Shown piece by piece: positions 25,770 through 41,567 of a DNA stretch of 64,000 nucleotides. This stretch comes from Climacium dendroides (lineage: Eukaryota > Streptophyta > Bryopsida > Hypnales > Climaciaceae), in assembly GCA_950106755.1 (NCBI GenBank), contig OX467082.1, positions 14,012,001 to 14,076,000 on the forward strand, read 5' to 3'. Each line of letters begins with the position of its first letter. The first letter of the stretch is position 1. The position numbers were made by a program, and so were the translations under genes. Under the pieces are notes generated by a model. It did not search any database and was not told the DNA's origin. It was given only the letters and a program-made list of their open reading frames with translations.

Positions 25770-27336
25770 GGTCACTTTCGGTTCATCTTTGAGGGATTTT
25801 GAATAAATCATCAAGGTTAGCTACCAAGTTTACAAGCTAGAAATATATTAGTATAAAGAAAACCAAATGCATTTAGTTGAAGTATACCCAAGAATTACAT
25901 TTGCACGTGTCAAAATCTACATGATTGAAATTGCTTATATATAAGATAGACACTTGTTTGAGTTTTTTCTTGAAAATAAAGTGCATTGAGTATGAAGATG
26001 GAGTTTGAAGACTGGGAGCACCTTATTTTCCAAAAAATGGTAAGTGGTTTGTTTTAGAGTTCTATAAGATTCCAATTGAAAAATTCATAATTAATTCTTC
26101 AAAGGCCACAAAACATGACATAATTTAGGTTAAATGTGAAAATTTATCTTTCAAGAAAATTTAGTGAAAGTTATTTCAATGAGTCCAACTACCTCCAAAT
26201 ACAAATGAAATGGTAAATGTTTGTTTTATCTTACTTGGTGTAGAATTGGAGTTGAAATTTACAATTTTTTGAATTCAAACTTACTCAACTAAAATGTAGT
26301 TTCTACACTTGTTAAAAGGTTCATTCATTGTTCCACAATTTAAAGGATGTTTTTGGATTACCATTGCAACCATGTAGGGAATTCTACATCCAAATGGACG
26401 AGCCATGGGAAGCTATGTGATTTTTGTTTTGACTAACTATAATGTTTTTGGGTTTTTGGTTCAACAATAAAGTGAACAAAATACATGTGAAAATTTCTTT
26501 GATTTGTTGTTCCATTGCAAAAATATATTCCTAAATGAAACTAACCAAAATATGTACATTGATCAAATTAAAGGGCCAACAATGGATCATCCAACCTTAA
26601 ATCATACATGGTAGAATTTTTTCTAATTTTTTTGGGGTGATATTGTGTAATTGACAAATGCCATATCTCCATGTAAAATCAAGCTCTTCAATCATAACAT
26701 TCTCCAACGATGGGAGTCATAAGACCTACCGTCCAAAGTTTTTGCTTCAAAATCTTTATATTTATTCATGATTCTCAAATTTGGAACACTTCTGGAATTT
26801 AACCTTTAAAGCGTTCAATGATTGTTCAATATATGTAAGAAATCTTGGGTAGTGTGCATAATTAGTTTTAATTGAATGTTCACAAAATTTTGACACAAGG
26901 TGTGAACATGTACAACCTTCAAGGAAATGTAATTTTTTTCCTAATCTGAAGCCTAGATCAAAAGCTATGTTGCCATTATGTTTTGGGACAACTTGGCAGG
27001 TATGTAACTAACATGAAAGGATGCAAATGTCCCCCAAAAATAAATATGTGCTATGCAAAAATCTCACTCTAGTACAGAGAAATAGTTTAAATCAAGGGAA
27101 GACATTTTCTTCTACCTTCAAACATTATAATCTTTCAATCTATGGGGTCAATGTTTCTAAAACAAATTCCACACATTTCCACAATACCCTAGTACAAATT
27201 TGTACAATTGAATATTTTAAAACATTTTTCTCACTACCCTAAAAAATGGATTTTTTTAATCATTTCTTCCCTAAATGTGCCTTAGTCTTGTAAGGGGTTA
27301 CAAAAACTTCAGGAAGTTTTTATGAGTTGTAAACTA
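25770..27336. other. AT-rich spacer with dispersed repeat C, copy 1
   Basis: About 26850-27240 matches 33840-34085 plus 34600-34760 in direct orientation. Shared landmarks are a GTGAACATGTACA motif, GGCAGGTATGTAACTA (27001 region) and a later AAAATCTCACT/TTTTCTTCTA block. The rest of the interval shows no gene. Confidence 0.5.
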
Positions 27337-28166
27337 CTCCCTTTGTTCCATAATACTAGTTCTTATTGTTTTTTCATTTGTAACTAATTACTTGTCCTCT
27401 TCAACAATGCACTTCAAACCTAATTTTAGGATTGAAGATGATTTCTTTTGTTTTTTACATTAACTAATGAAATGAAGCACAAGAAGTCTAGTTTATTATT
27501 TACTTTACAGATTAAATTTCTTTTTAAATTAAATTTTTTTAAGCAATTTGAAGTTGACTAGGTCAAGAACCAAGAGACATCAAATTTTTCATTGAATCTA
27601 TTGAATTCCAACATTGGTTTTGTGCATCTTTAACCACTAGGAGAGGCTAGGTAGTTGTCAAGGAGAATCTCCCTTCTCTATTAACCCTTGAGCGCCCCAA
27701 TGCCTCAAATATGACCTCTCAAAACTCAAAGATCTCCTTGTTTAACCATTATAATCTTTTTAACGGTACGATAAGTAGACGTGTCCTTTTCCCTCTAGCT
27801 CTAGTCCTATCTCTACTATCAATCGGTACAGTCAATTTATGTGAATCTCATTTTACATGATAGTTTGATTGGAATGAATTGAGAAGGGTTTGAATTTTGG
27901 CAAATACAATTTGGACGCTGAGGGTTAAGCCCAACCTTATTATTGTTTGTAGCATTGTGTATCTATTGCAACCTCCTACTTTTAAACTTTCCTTGATTGC
28001 AATTAATAGCCACTTGTTTAGCACTTGAGCACACATTGCATGATCACTGTAAGATCATTTGATCATAACATGCATTAAAAAATCATTGTCAAATCCTTAA
28101 TACTTTCATCACTAAAAAGGACTTCTTTCATCACTAAAAAGGACTTGTATCACAGGACTGAGGGAG
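27337..28166. mobile_element. mariner/Stowaway-like TIR element, degenerate
   Basis: The left end reads CTCCCTTTGTTCCATAATAC after a TA (27335-27336). The right end read inward is CTCCCTCAGTCCTGTGATAC. CTCCCTC...C ends inserted at TA are typical of plant Tc1/mariner and Stowaway elements. The right-hand TA is lost (AA). The 830-bp interior has no supportable transposase, so it is non-autonomous or badly decayed. Confidence 0.6.
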
Positions 28167-28598
28167 AACATTGTAACTGATTTTGCCTTCCAAAAGACCA
28201 ACTTTATTTCCAAAAGTAGTCCCAAGATGTGGTCATTACTTTACGTCACAGAATCCTTTCAAATAATTGAAATAATGTCCACCCATACTTTTGAACCACC
28301 TTGTGACAGGCTACCAATTCTTCGCCCAGACAATAATTTTCATATTGCTCAACAATAAACGCAAAATACATTGATGCAGAAATGAGTGAAGAATAAATTC
28401 TTTCCCATAAAGCCTTGGAACAGTTGGAAGCACCACATTTATCATCTCTGTACCACTATACATTAGATACAGTCGAAGAGTGTTGAACAACACTCTCACT
28501 AACTAATGCCACAGAACAACCACTTCGCCAACGTCGCTACCGTCACATTCCCTTGCACCAAGAATGACAGTGAACTTCCACGTGGTGCGGGTCGTCTT
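28167..28598. other. 3' flank of the aspartic protease gene
   Basis: Probable 3' UTR and downstream region of the minus-strand protease, whose stop is at 28599-28601. No other gene was found. The composition changes to gene-like from about 28280. Confidence 0.45.
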
Positions 28599-32450
<3,852 letters not shown>

Positions 32451-33173
32451 TACGGCATGGAATGAAATTTTAGAAATTATAACATGGCATACCTGAATAG
32501 TGTAGATAATATTAATAAAAATAATTTGAATGTGAAAAGAATCGATGAAAAAAAAATTTAAATAAAAAATAACATATATATATCAAAATGGTCATCTAGG
32601 GAGATTATAGAAATAAAGTGATGTCTTGACATGTGATGAGTCTATAGGCCATGTTAGTGAGAAACAGAGAAAACTCCATCTTTAGTTGAGCACTTGGTAT
32701 AAAATTATTTTTTGTATGATAGTATACTAATTACAAAATCACTTCTACCAATCAAGCAGGCCCTTGTGTAACAGCCTCTTGGTAAAGGTTGTGCAATATT
32801 CAAGAAAGTCATGAGTATTGCAATAAAGATGTAAAGCCCCTACTAAAGGTCACGAAATATTTCAAAAATTGTGGAAACAAAATTCTAAAAATTCTAAATC
32901 TACTTAACAAAAGGATATTCACCCCCAAAAAAAAGATTTTGTATGGGGTTTAATGAATTTGGCCCCAACATACAGCAATAGAGTTTTTGTAAAATTATCT
33001 TGTATTTTAATTCACATTTTAATCCTTAAAAGTCTAGGAAGCCCAATCGTAGTAGCAATGGAGGGGGTGCATTTGGTGTAAAATGTGAATGGCTTGTAGC
33101 AAAAATTTGTCCTTCATGTTGAATGGATCTAGTGATACATGATTCACTATTGCATCTCCTAAAGGTCTAGCAG
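32451..33173. other. AT-rich spacer
   Basis: No gene or defined element seen. It contains an ATATATAT tract near 32573-32582. Confidence 0.5.
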
Positions 33174-33745
33174 ATTACCCCCTAAAGTCCAATCAAAGAA
33201 CAATTATAAGTACCATTTCTATTGCAAAGAGCAAAAAAATTTGAAAATTAATTTTTTTTTGTTAATATCTCATTGTAGGATCTTGCACTAGACTAGTATA
33301 AGAATGCATGGAAGACATTCCATAAACTTTGGCTGCATAGATTGCAAGATATTTGCATTCAAAGTGAAGAAAACAAATATTTTGCACCTTGCTTGACTAG
33401 ATTTTTTTGGCTTCAAATCTTCTTAAATTAAAAAAAATTGCATCGTGGATTTTGAATTTCTAATTTTTTATATTGAAAGATGAGTTGAAAGTCTAGGATT
33501 TAAAAAATAATAATAATTTTGATTCATTAAAAATTTATTAAATAGAAGTAGGTTCAAAATTGAAAGGAAAACTAAACAAATAATAGCTTGAAGATGGAAT
33601 TGAAACACACCAATCTTAGTGGTGAGATTGTTTAAGAAAGTGCTTTTAACCTTGTGAAACTTTTATTTTGGAAAATAGTGACAATTGAATTTAGAAATGA
33701 ATCCTACATAAATTATTTTTTCAAGAAGATGCTCCAAATTCTCCA
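33174..33745. repeat. TTAA-bounded repeat family, 3'-truncated copy
   Basis: Starts ATTACCCCCTAAAG and follows the forward copies closely. The CATAGATTGCAAGATATTTG landmark (33338-33357) and TAGAAGTAGGTTCAAAATTG (33543-33562) are both present. It stops after the CAAGAAGATGCTCC block, where a new left-type end (AACCCCTAAAGGACC, 33809-33823) begins. Confidence 0.6.
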
Positions 33746-33839
33746 ATTGCAATATGAATATTATACTCTAAATCATGGCAAGACATATACCATTGAATTA
33801 ATAATATAACCCCTAAAGGACCAAGTGTCCATTCAACAT

Positions 33840-34760
33840 ATGCAAGAGATTTTGGGTAGTTACACACAAAGTCAATTTGGGTCACATGTTTGCAAAATTC
33901 TAAAATAAAGATGTGAACATGTACTTCTTCAATGAAAATATACTTTCTTTTCAATCAAGAGCCTACATCAAAAGTTAAACTGCCTAAAACTTTTTCAACA
34001 ACCTAAATAGCATGTGCAAAATTCTTCTTCTACTTTTGTAATTTGGCAAGTATGTAACTATATGGTGAAAAGATGCACACCCCCGCCCTTGCCCCCCTTC
34101 TCATTTTTTATTTAAAAAAATTTCAAACCATAGATCTTTTCATAGAAAATAAATAAAACCAATCTCCAAACCATTGATTTGGGATACAAATATGGATACG
34201 AAAACAAATATGGATATGAATACAAAAGACAGATATAGATATATATATAGAAGACAAATATAGGTACGGATATGACTACGACTATGGATACAAAAGACGG
34301 ATACAAATATAGAAAACAGATATGGATATAAGTATGAATATGAGTATGAGTACAAAAGACATATACATATACACACTAAAATCCCATATCAATTGTAAAA
34401 CCTCATTTCAATTTGAAATTACAAATTAGAGGTGGGAGAGACATTTAGGGTTTGGATTAGGTTGGAGATTGGGTTGGGGAATAAAAAAATTATTTAATTT
34501 GGATTGCAGGGGTTAGATTGGGGAATTAAAAAAATATTTAAATCAGATGGGTGAGTGGGTGGGGTTGTAAACCTTTACCTCACTATGCACTCTAAATATT
34601 GGTACATATAACACTTATATGATACAAGATGCAAGTGTCAAAAAATTCTCACTATCTATAATATAAAAATCTCACTTTAGGAGTTGAAATCTGCTAGCCC
34701 TATTAGGTGAGGTTGCAAAAAACTTTTTCTTCTAACTTCAAGCATTGAAGAAAAAGAAGT
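33840..34760. repeat. dispersed repeat C, copy 2, split by satellite
   Basis: 33840-34085 and 34600-34760 together correspond to the contiguous copy at about 26850-27240. The roughly 510 bases between them, including the 34180-34370 satellite, are absent from copy 1 and so are probably an insertion or expansion. Confidence 0.5.
34180..34375. repeat. short-period satellite (TATGGATACRAAAGAC-like)
   Basis: Imperfect tandem units built from GGATAT/GGATAC, GAATAC and AAAGACAGATAT words. Units such as TATGGATACAAAAGAC (34283-34298) recur with period multiples of about 6. The minus strand reads as low-complexity Tyr/Ser/Phe/Leu peptides, which should not be taken as a gene. Confidence 0.8.
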
Positions 34761-35532
34761 AGTCATGGTTGAACTATATAGTCTCCTACCAAAAGTTTCA
34801 ATGATTGTAGTTTTTACCATTCATTTTCTTTGCATAATATAGAATATAATTTGTATTTTTTGTCATATGTAATTAACATTATATTCTTAAGCTGTAGCAA
34901 ATTTTAGTTTTAGAAAAGCAAAACACGAGGCAAAACAACTTTATTTTTAGTGAATTGTATCATTTGATTTTCACAATTTTACATGGTAATTCATTGACAA
35001 ACATTGGTGATGAATTTTTTAATTTGATTGATAAGATATTTAGAAAACATCCATATGCACATCTTTCTTTCAACAAGCATCTCGAAAAAAGTTTTGAAAT
35101 TCTTTCTATAGAGATTTCAATGGTGAAGTGGTAATGCCCTAATTTTAGAAAATAGATATCTCTTTATTGTAATTAGAGAGATTGGTAGATGGAGTGGCTT
35201 CAAAGAAGTGCATAGAAAAGCAATTGTTGTAAATTCAAGGCCAATTGGTTTTGAAGAGGTGGTATTACAGGAGCTTATAAAAACAATTAATATGTTTGAC
35301 AAGGAAGGTTTAAAGAATTGTTTCAAGCAATGTCTATCAAAGAAAAAGAAATGTACATGTTGCATATAACCAAGAAAAATGGGAATTGGTCCAATTACAA
35401 CTCTTGCAAAAGTCCAACTTGATTGTCTAAATAAATTATGAAATAACACTAAATTATAAAAATGTAAAATATAAAAAGAGGTTTTCAACAAATAGACTTT
35501 TAAGAAATGCATGTATTACTAAGGAGAAAGAG
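34761..35532. other. AT-rich spacer
   Basis: No gene supported. A 131-codon minus-strand open stretch (35117-35512) is low-complexity, rich in Phe/Leu/Ile, and resembles nothing I know; it is probably chance in AT-rich DNA. Confidence 0.45.
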
Positions 35533-36450
35533 TTAATCCCTTAAGGATCAAGATTTTTTTCTGCCAAAAAACACTCAAAATTGCCATTTCTGTAGCAAAG
35601 AGAAAAAAATTTGAATTTTTTTTAATTTTTGCACATCTAATTTTAGGATCTTACACCTAATTAGTATGAGAATGTATGAAAAAAAATTCAGAAATTTCAA
35701 CCACACAAATTGCAAGATACCTACATCTAAAGTGAAAAAAAGCAAGTTTTTTAGCACATTGAGGGACTAGATTATTTGACTTTGAACCTTCTTAATTTTA
35801 ATTTTTTGCACTACAAAGTTTTGAGCTTTAAATCATTATGGTGGAGAATTGAATTGAGAGTCTAGGAAAAAGAAAAATTCAAAAAAACTTAATTTTTATA
35901 TTATAAGAAATTGTTAAGTAAAAGTAGGTATAAGATAGAAGAAAAATCAAAATTATTAATATCTCTAAAATGGAATTAAAATGCACTAATCCCAATGGTG
36001 AGATTGTTTTAGAAAGTGAACTAAACCATATAGAATTTTTTTTTTAATTGTAAAAGTTGCATTCAAAAATGAATCCTAGAAGTTATTTTTTTAGAAAGAT
36101 GCTTTAATTGCCCAAGAAACAAGATTGTCTATAACTTCCTCATAACAAATCTAAATGGAATGAATCAAAACTTTCCATGTAAATAAAAATACAATCTATG
36201 AAATTTTTTTTTGAAATATTCAAATTTTTGAATTTTTTTTGTTGCCCTCCACCCCTTTCCCCACTTTTTCACTATTTTGAGCATAACTCTTGTTACCAAG
36301 TATTAATTGAAAAAAATAATATTACCACGAAGCTAATCAATTTTTTTGTCTTCAAAAAACATTTCAAAATTAGGACAAAAACTAAAATCATAGGAACCTA
36401 CCCAAAATCCCATTTGTCCTCCAAAAGGACAATGGGCCTTTAGAGGTTAA
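35533..36450. repeat. TTAA-bounded AT-rich repeat, reference copy
   Basis: Best-defined member: TTAA at 35533-35536 and 36447-36450. The left end is TTAATCCCTTAAGGATC and the right end read inward is TTAACCTCTAAAGGCCC. The terminal ~14 bases are therefore inverted repeats with consensus TTAA-YCYCTWAAGG. Length is 918 bp including both TTAA. Precise TTAA flanks are the target-site signature of piggyBac-type elements, but no transposase is present. Confidence 0.65.
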
Positions 36451-38768
36451 GTCTTTTTTTTGTTATGCATACAAATGAACTGGAAAAAAAGTTTTGAAAT
36501 TGTAGAAAATTAATCTAAATGTGATTTTCCAATGAGCTTCAATTTTATTTTATTATAATTATAAATTACAAAGTTCCCGAGTTGTAGGGAATATGGAGAC
36601 AACATCACATTTGTAGTATAATGTGGTTAGGAGCCTACCACATCAAATAATAATAATTCATTCATTTAAAAAAGTTGATTTAAAAATTTTAAAATAATAT
36701 ATATATTTTAAAAATTATTATTTTATAATTTGAGTGCTTTGTTGTAACAATCCCAAAATAGTTCCAAAATAGTCTTATAAAGGCCTTAAAAATCCCAAAA
36801 TAGTCTTTTAAAGGCCTTAAAAAACATCTAATGTATGTGCATTGATTAAATTAGTTTTAAAAGGACAAGCCCTTATTTATGGATTTAGGCCTTGCAATCC
36901 CTCATTATGTGTCCTATGACTTTGTAACTACATATGAGTGAATTTTTTAATATTTATTTGGGGTCAATGGATACTAGTGTGCCCTATGCCGTTGCTACAA
37001 TCAAAACAAAAGTAAAAATAATTTTCTAATTTTTTAGTTCATAAAAACTTCAAAATTCAATAACTTTCACACTGTACATCCGAACACCACGAAATCAAGC
37101 TTTGCCAAGGGCTTTCCAACGGTACCAAGCATGCGACTGGGGACGCACGATCCGAAAGATCTCAACATGACAAACAAACAACCAAAACAAAACGAAACAA
37201 AACAAAACAAACAAACAAACTTGGGGTCAATGGATATAAAGTTAAAATTATGTTAAAGGACTTCAAGCATTATCTCTAAATAAAAAATAATGAGTAAATT
37301 TTTACGAAGTTCAAATTAGAACTTTGTTATTGATTCATTATTTGGTCTATAATAACATCGATAAATCAAATTGCATATTTTTTAATACTAAAATTATATT
37401 GAAAATTTTACATAATATCTTCTAATTATAGAATACGAGCAACTTCAAGAAGTGAACTACTTCCCTAAACTAATTTTCTAAACCAAGGTTGATTTGCTAA
37501 ATTAAGACGAATAAAAGCTTGGTTGAATTGAAAAATTTATCATATAGAAATCATAGTTGCAACTTGCTAGCATTTAAACAATAGATGAATTGTTTTGCAT
37601 GTCATTAGTCATCAACACAAAAAAATTGATAGACAAAAAGGTAAGATCAATGTAGATGGTTAATCTTTAAAGATACAAAATTTTGAAAAATATCCAAAAT
37701 GATGAGTACTGTATTATAAAGACAACAAGAAGGTGGAGTTTGAGACTATTTTGTATAATGAAATGCATTTATTAACAATTTTTGGGAGGTTTTGGCTATA
37801 TAAAGAGACAATTTCTAAAGACATTTATTTCAATTTGATCCAAATAATGATGTCAAGGACCTAAAGTAGACTTTGAAGGAAACCATAGAAACAAAGTTTG
37901 AAAATTAATTAGTATGCTTCAAATGGATTTTGGATTCTTCTAGTTTACACTTATTGCCTACAACTATCTACCATCTATTGAAGTTTTATTGCTAATTCAT
38001 TGCACCCTCAATTTATGCAACTATAGTACTTATATATTGCATTTTCAATACCTAATTCATTCTCTCTTGCATGCCCACAATGTCACAAAGTTCATAAAGT
38101 TATTAGTATGGTCACCTTAACTTCTAAAGGTTAGAAATCTTGAAAATTAATGGATTTTTTCATGTAGTTTCCCATGATGTCAAATTTTATAGTGATTTTT
38201 TGAAAGTTTTTGAAGGTTTTGTTGGAGATGTAGGAATGTAATAGTTTTCTGAGAATAAGTTTTTTACTAGATTCTAAAATAATGTTTTAGTGTCCTAAAC
38301 ACAAATCACAAAATTCCAAGCAACATAATAGAATGAAAAAAATTGATTAAATTTTATAGATCTTTCATAGAATAAATCAATATCTACAAGGGAAGCTTTT
38401 GTATCATTTTCAATTTTGTTGATTAGAAAGTTAGAAAGGTAAAAATGTAAAGAATGCAAGCATTTATAGTATCTTTAGAAAGAAAATATATGATGTCTAA
38501 TATTAAATTCAATTAATACTACATTTTCAAAAACACAAATGTAAAGTTAGTTTCCTTGGGATTTATATATATATTTTTTTACAGATTTTCAACTCAATTC
38601 TACAACCAATCCAATAATATGAAAAATTAAAAAACTCAAGTCTCTATATTGAAAAAAAATTTAGTTAGGAAAATTCAAAGTCTCCCAACCTTGTTCAAGA
38701 GATTGAATTTTTTTTTTTCTATTTCAAACACTATAATGTGGTCAATGTTTAATTAAAATTTTTAACAT
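36451..38768. other. AT-rich spacer with small tandem repeats
   Basis: Contains two ~30-bp tandem units (36764-36793 and 36794-36823, CCAAAATAGTCTT...AAAGGCCTTAAAA). It also has an (AAACA)n/(AAAC)n simple repeat (37171-37220) and an isolated GC-richer island at about 37070-37160 just before it. No gene was found. Confidence 0.55.
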
Positions 38769-38976
38769 ACATCCTAATGGGAGTGGAATGCAAGATCCAC
38801 ACAGTTGGATCTCAAAATTGTTACTAATTCTTTGTTTCTTATTTTTACACTTTACTCTAGAAAAGGCAGTTTTAAAGTGATTACATCCTAATGGGAGTGG
38901 AATGTAAGATCCAACAGTTGGATCTCAAAATTTTTACTAATTCCTTGTTTCTTATTTTTACACTTTACTCTAGAAA
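38769..38976. repeat. 114-bp tandem duplication
   Basis: ACATCCTAATGGGAGTGGAA occurs at 38769 and again at 38883. About 95 following bases are repeated with few changes, ending at CTCTAGAAA. The unit lies inside a reversed, decayed copy of the TTAA-bounded family (from about 38560), so the duplication happened after that element inserted. Confidence 0.8.
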
Positions 38977-38999
38977 TGAGTGATTTTCAATGAAATGTA

Positions 39000-39996
39000 G
39001 TGAGTGATGAACCATTATGGATTAACTCTTAAACGACGAGCTGGTCACCATGGAAATCATCATTTGGGTACTATGCAAATAGTTGGCTTAAGAAAATCCT
39101 AAAACACTCATTGGAAGTCAAACTACTATGCAAGGCCTCCCCTTTTCATGCAAAATTCCAAGGATGAATAGTTGCATTACTGTCCTACACACAAGGATTC
39201 TCTGTCATCTATCGACAAGGCTCAATTCGTGACGAAACCTGAGTTCCAGTCAATTCCTCCATCTGAAGAAAACTTTGCAGGTTTAGTCCCTGACTTCCAC
39301 TCAATTCCCACCATTAGCAGAAAGCTTTGCAGGTGTGTACCCTGACTTCCACTCGATTCGCACCTTTACAAGCAAACTCTGCAGATTCCGTCCCTCAAAT
39401 ACTTGACCACCCATATTCATCATACACTTCGCCAGATTCAGAGTCTAAGCCAACACGGAATTCTTTGTCACCAAAGTTCTCCCAGGATCATCGTGAAATC
39501 GTGAATACAAGAACTAAGAGTATAGGCAGTCAAATGACCGGAATTTCTTCTAATGCAGGTTGTTACAAGAGGAGGAATGGGCAATGGGCATCCCCCTACC
39601 CCTCATCAGCATTCCATAAAATCCTGAACCCAGTGAGACCTAGAAAGCAAGAACTGCAGATTTAGCACCACAATTCCACTGCTAATCTCCCTCTGCCAAT
39701 TCACTGCAGACATGGTTCACACAATGCGCCATGAGTGTAGCCCGCGAATAAGGATTGGCCATAGTTTGGCCACATGATTCTGCCGTTTGGTTAACCCAAG
39801 ATCTTGTCTCAGTAGTAGCACTTCAGAGAGATTTCCAATCAGCCCAAGCATTGACCAACCCTAATGTGAACCTTCCTGCAGTAGAAAGACTCTCAGTACC
39901 TATCAGCTCTCTAAATTGGTCTTCACACTGTAACATTTTCATATGTTGCAATGTCATCATTCGGAGTGTCAAAGTTTGCTGCACTACTGTAAGTTA
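39000..39996. other. transition to gene-like sequence, with 52-bp tandem repeats
   Basis: GC rises from about 39020. At 39240-39394 there are three imperfect 51-52 bp units beginning TGAGTTCCAGTC, TGACTTCCACTC and TGACTTCCACTC, each carrying an internal CTTTGCAGG or CTCTGCAG. A 112-codon plus-strand open stretch (39327-39665) has no recognisable protein. The region could be the 3' flank of the minus-strand kinase or a non-coding transcript. Confidence 0.4.
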
Positions 39997-40129
39997 CACC
40001 TCTCTAATGTGACACTCCATTACATGACAACCATTATGTTTCTACCGCGACTCGACAAGTCAATATCGTGTGAGGAATTGATTAAATGACACGGTAAGGT
40101 TTCCCAGAACAGGTCATATTAGAGAGGTG
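39997..40129. mobile_element. MITE-like TIR element, 133 bp
   Basis: The left arm CACCTCTCTAATGTGAC (39997-40013) is matched by the inverted right arm (40113-40129), with one mismatch in 17. No clear target duplication was found. Its right end is 134 bp past the kinase stop, so it may lie in the 3' UTR. The superfamily cannot be assigned from the ends alone. Confidence 0.6.
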
Positions 40130-40262
40130 GGATCAGCATGGAGCAGCCAACTGCAGCTTGCCCACTCAACCACATGAGCCAGGGAAGGGTTTCGAATTCG
40201 AAGCGGGGGTGAAAACCGAGGTGAGTTAGGGTTTTGCAGCAGCACCTGCGGCGATTGTCATG

Positions 40263-41567
40263 TCAATCTTCCACTTGCGGTCTCCGAATGTGCAGAAGGT
40301 CACGAAGGTGGCGCCGATCTTTCGGCATCTTCTCCATAATCTCCTCCAACATCTTCTCCAGCACACGCACGATCTCCTCAAACGGCGGCCTCTTCGGGAT
40401 ATAGCTTGACCAGCACCTCTTGATCAAATCCACCATGTCCGGAGGATAGTTGCTCGCTCTCATCACGGGCCGCGCACCATCCCTCGACACCACCGTCGCG
40501 GCTTCGTAGGCTTCCTTGTCATCAAACGGCGCCACCCCTTCAAACATCTCATACAACATCATCGCAAACGAGAATACATCCACGGATTTGTCATAAGGGC
40601 TGTGCTCGAAAACCTCCGGCGCCATGTACCGATAGCTACCCGTCTCCCCCGTCATCTTGTACACATCGTGCATGTGCTTCACATCAATCAGCTTGCTCAA
40701 CCCGAAATCGCCCACTTTCAGCTCCCGATCCTCCCCAAGAATGATGTTGCGCGGCTTCAAATCACGGTGAATAATCGGCTTCGTGCGATTATGAAGATAC
40801 GACATCCCGCGCGCGATGTCAAGAGCGTACTTGACGATGCGATCCGGAGGCAAAGTCTCTTTCGATCTTAGCAACTGATGCAAGTCCCCCCCCGCGAGAA
40901 ACTCCGTGACGAGCATCAGAGGTGGCTTCCACGTAACAGCCCCCAGGAATTGCACAATATTAGGGTGACGCACTTTCACGAGCAGCTGCACCTCATGTTG
41001 AAAATCCTTCACCACCATACGATCATTCGAAAGCGAAGGACGGATAGTCTTGACTGCAACAGGCGTGCCCCGCCAAAACGCCTTCCGAATCTCCCCGAAG
41101 GAGCCTTTCCCAATAAGTTCGCTGTCCTTCATCTCGATCTCCAATGGGTCGATCTCCCAGTCGCGATTCGAGGGCAACGGAGGGGCCACTTGGATCACAT
41201 TCTCGGGTTGCGCGTGACCACGGGGACTCCCTGCGTGCGTCTCCGCGCCGTAGTCCTTCAAGATGCGCGCCATCTCACGGTATCCAGAGGTTTGAGCGTC
41301 AATTAGCGGCGTGTTCCCCCAACGATCCTTCGCGTTCAAACCTGCGCCTTCGGCTAACAAAATCTTCGCGACAGCAACGCAATCGTGAGCAGCCGCGATG
41401 TGGAGAGGTGTGCGGTGGTCGTAATCCGCGATGTTCACCAGCTGCTTGTCTTGTTTCAGAAGCTTGCGGAGCATCCCCACGTCGTCATTACGAACCGCCC
41501 AGTGCATCTCCGATTGCTGCGCCAGCTGCTCCTTCACACCTGCCATCTCGGGACCCAAGTCACCCAA
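40263..41567 (-). CDS. ankyrin-repeat Raf-like kinase (plant ILK type), single exon
   Basis: 434 aa, uninterrupted. Residues ~17-115 form ankyrin repeats (HRTPLHIAAAHDC, DRWGNTPLIDAQ). Residues ~145-410 form a protein kinase domain with the glycine loop GKGSFGE (153-159), ATP lysine in VAVKT (K173), catalytic loop HRDLKPRN (267-274), DFG (287-289) and APE (316-318). All core catalytic residues are present. This order matches the plant integrin-linked-kinase-like group (Raf-like MAPKKK, group C), which acts in stress and immune signalling. The known family basis is domain order and motifs; the pathway here is not shown by the sequence. The start ATG at 41567 follows a long GC-rich leader. Related flowering-plant genes have introns, so the lack of introns here is notable. 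A second Met lies at codon 8. Confidence 0.92.
   Translation of the reverse strand: MGDLGPEMAGVKEQLAQQSEMHWAVRNDDVGMLRKLLKQDKQLVNIADYDHRTPLHIAAAHDCVAVAKILLAEGAGLNAKDRWGNTPLIDAQTSGYREMARILKDYGAETHAGSPRGHAQPENVIQVAPPLPSNRDWEIDPLEIEMKDSELIGKGSFGEIRKAFWRGTPVAVKTIRPSLSNDRMVVKDFQHEVQLLVKVRHPNIVQFLGAVTWKPPLMLVTEFLAGGDLHQLLRSKETLPPDRIVKYALDIARGMSYLHNRTKPIIHRDLKPRNIILGEDRELKVGDFGLSKLIDVKHMHDVYKMTGETGSYRYMAPEVFEHSPYDKSVDVFSFAMMLYEMFEGVAPFDDKEAYEAATVVSRDGARPVMRASNYPPDMVDLIKRCWSSYIPKRPPFEEIVRVLEKMLEEIMEKMPKDRRHLRDLLHIRRPQVED

Noticed and set aside
34112..34376. Tyr/Ser/Phe-rich minus-strand frames
   Set aside because: They are translations of the short-period satellite, not genes.
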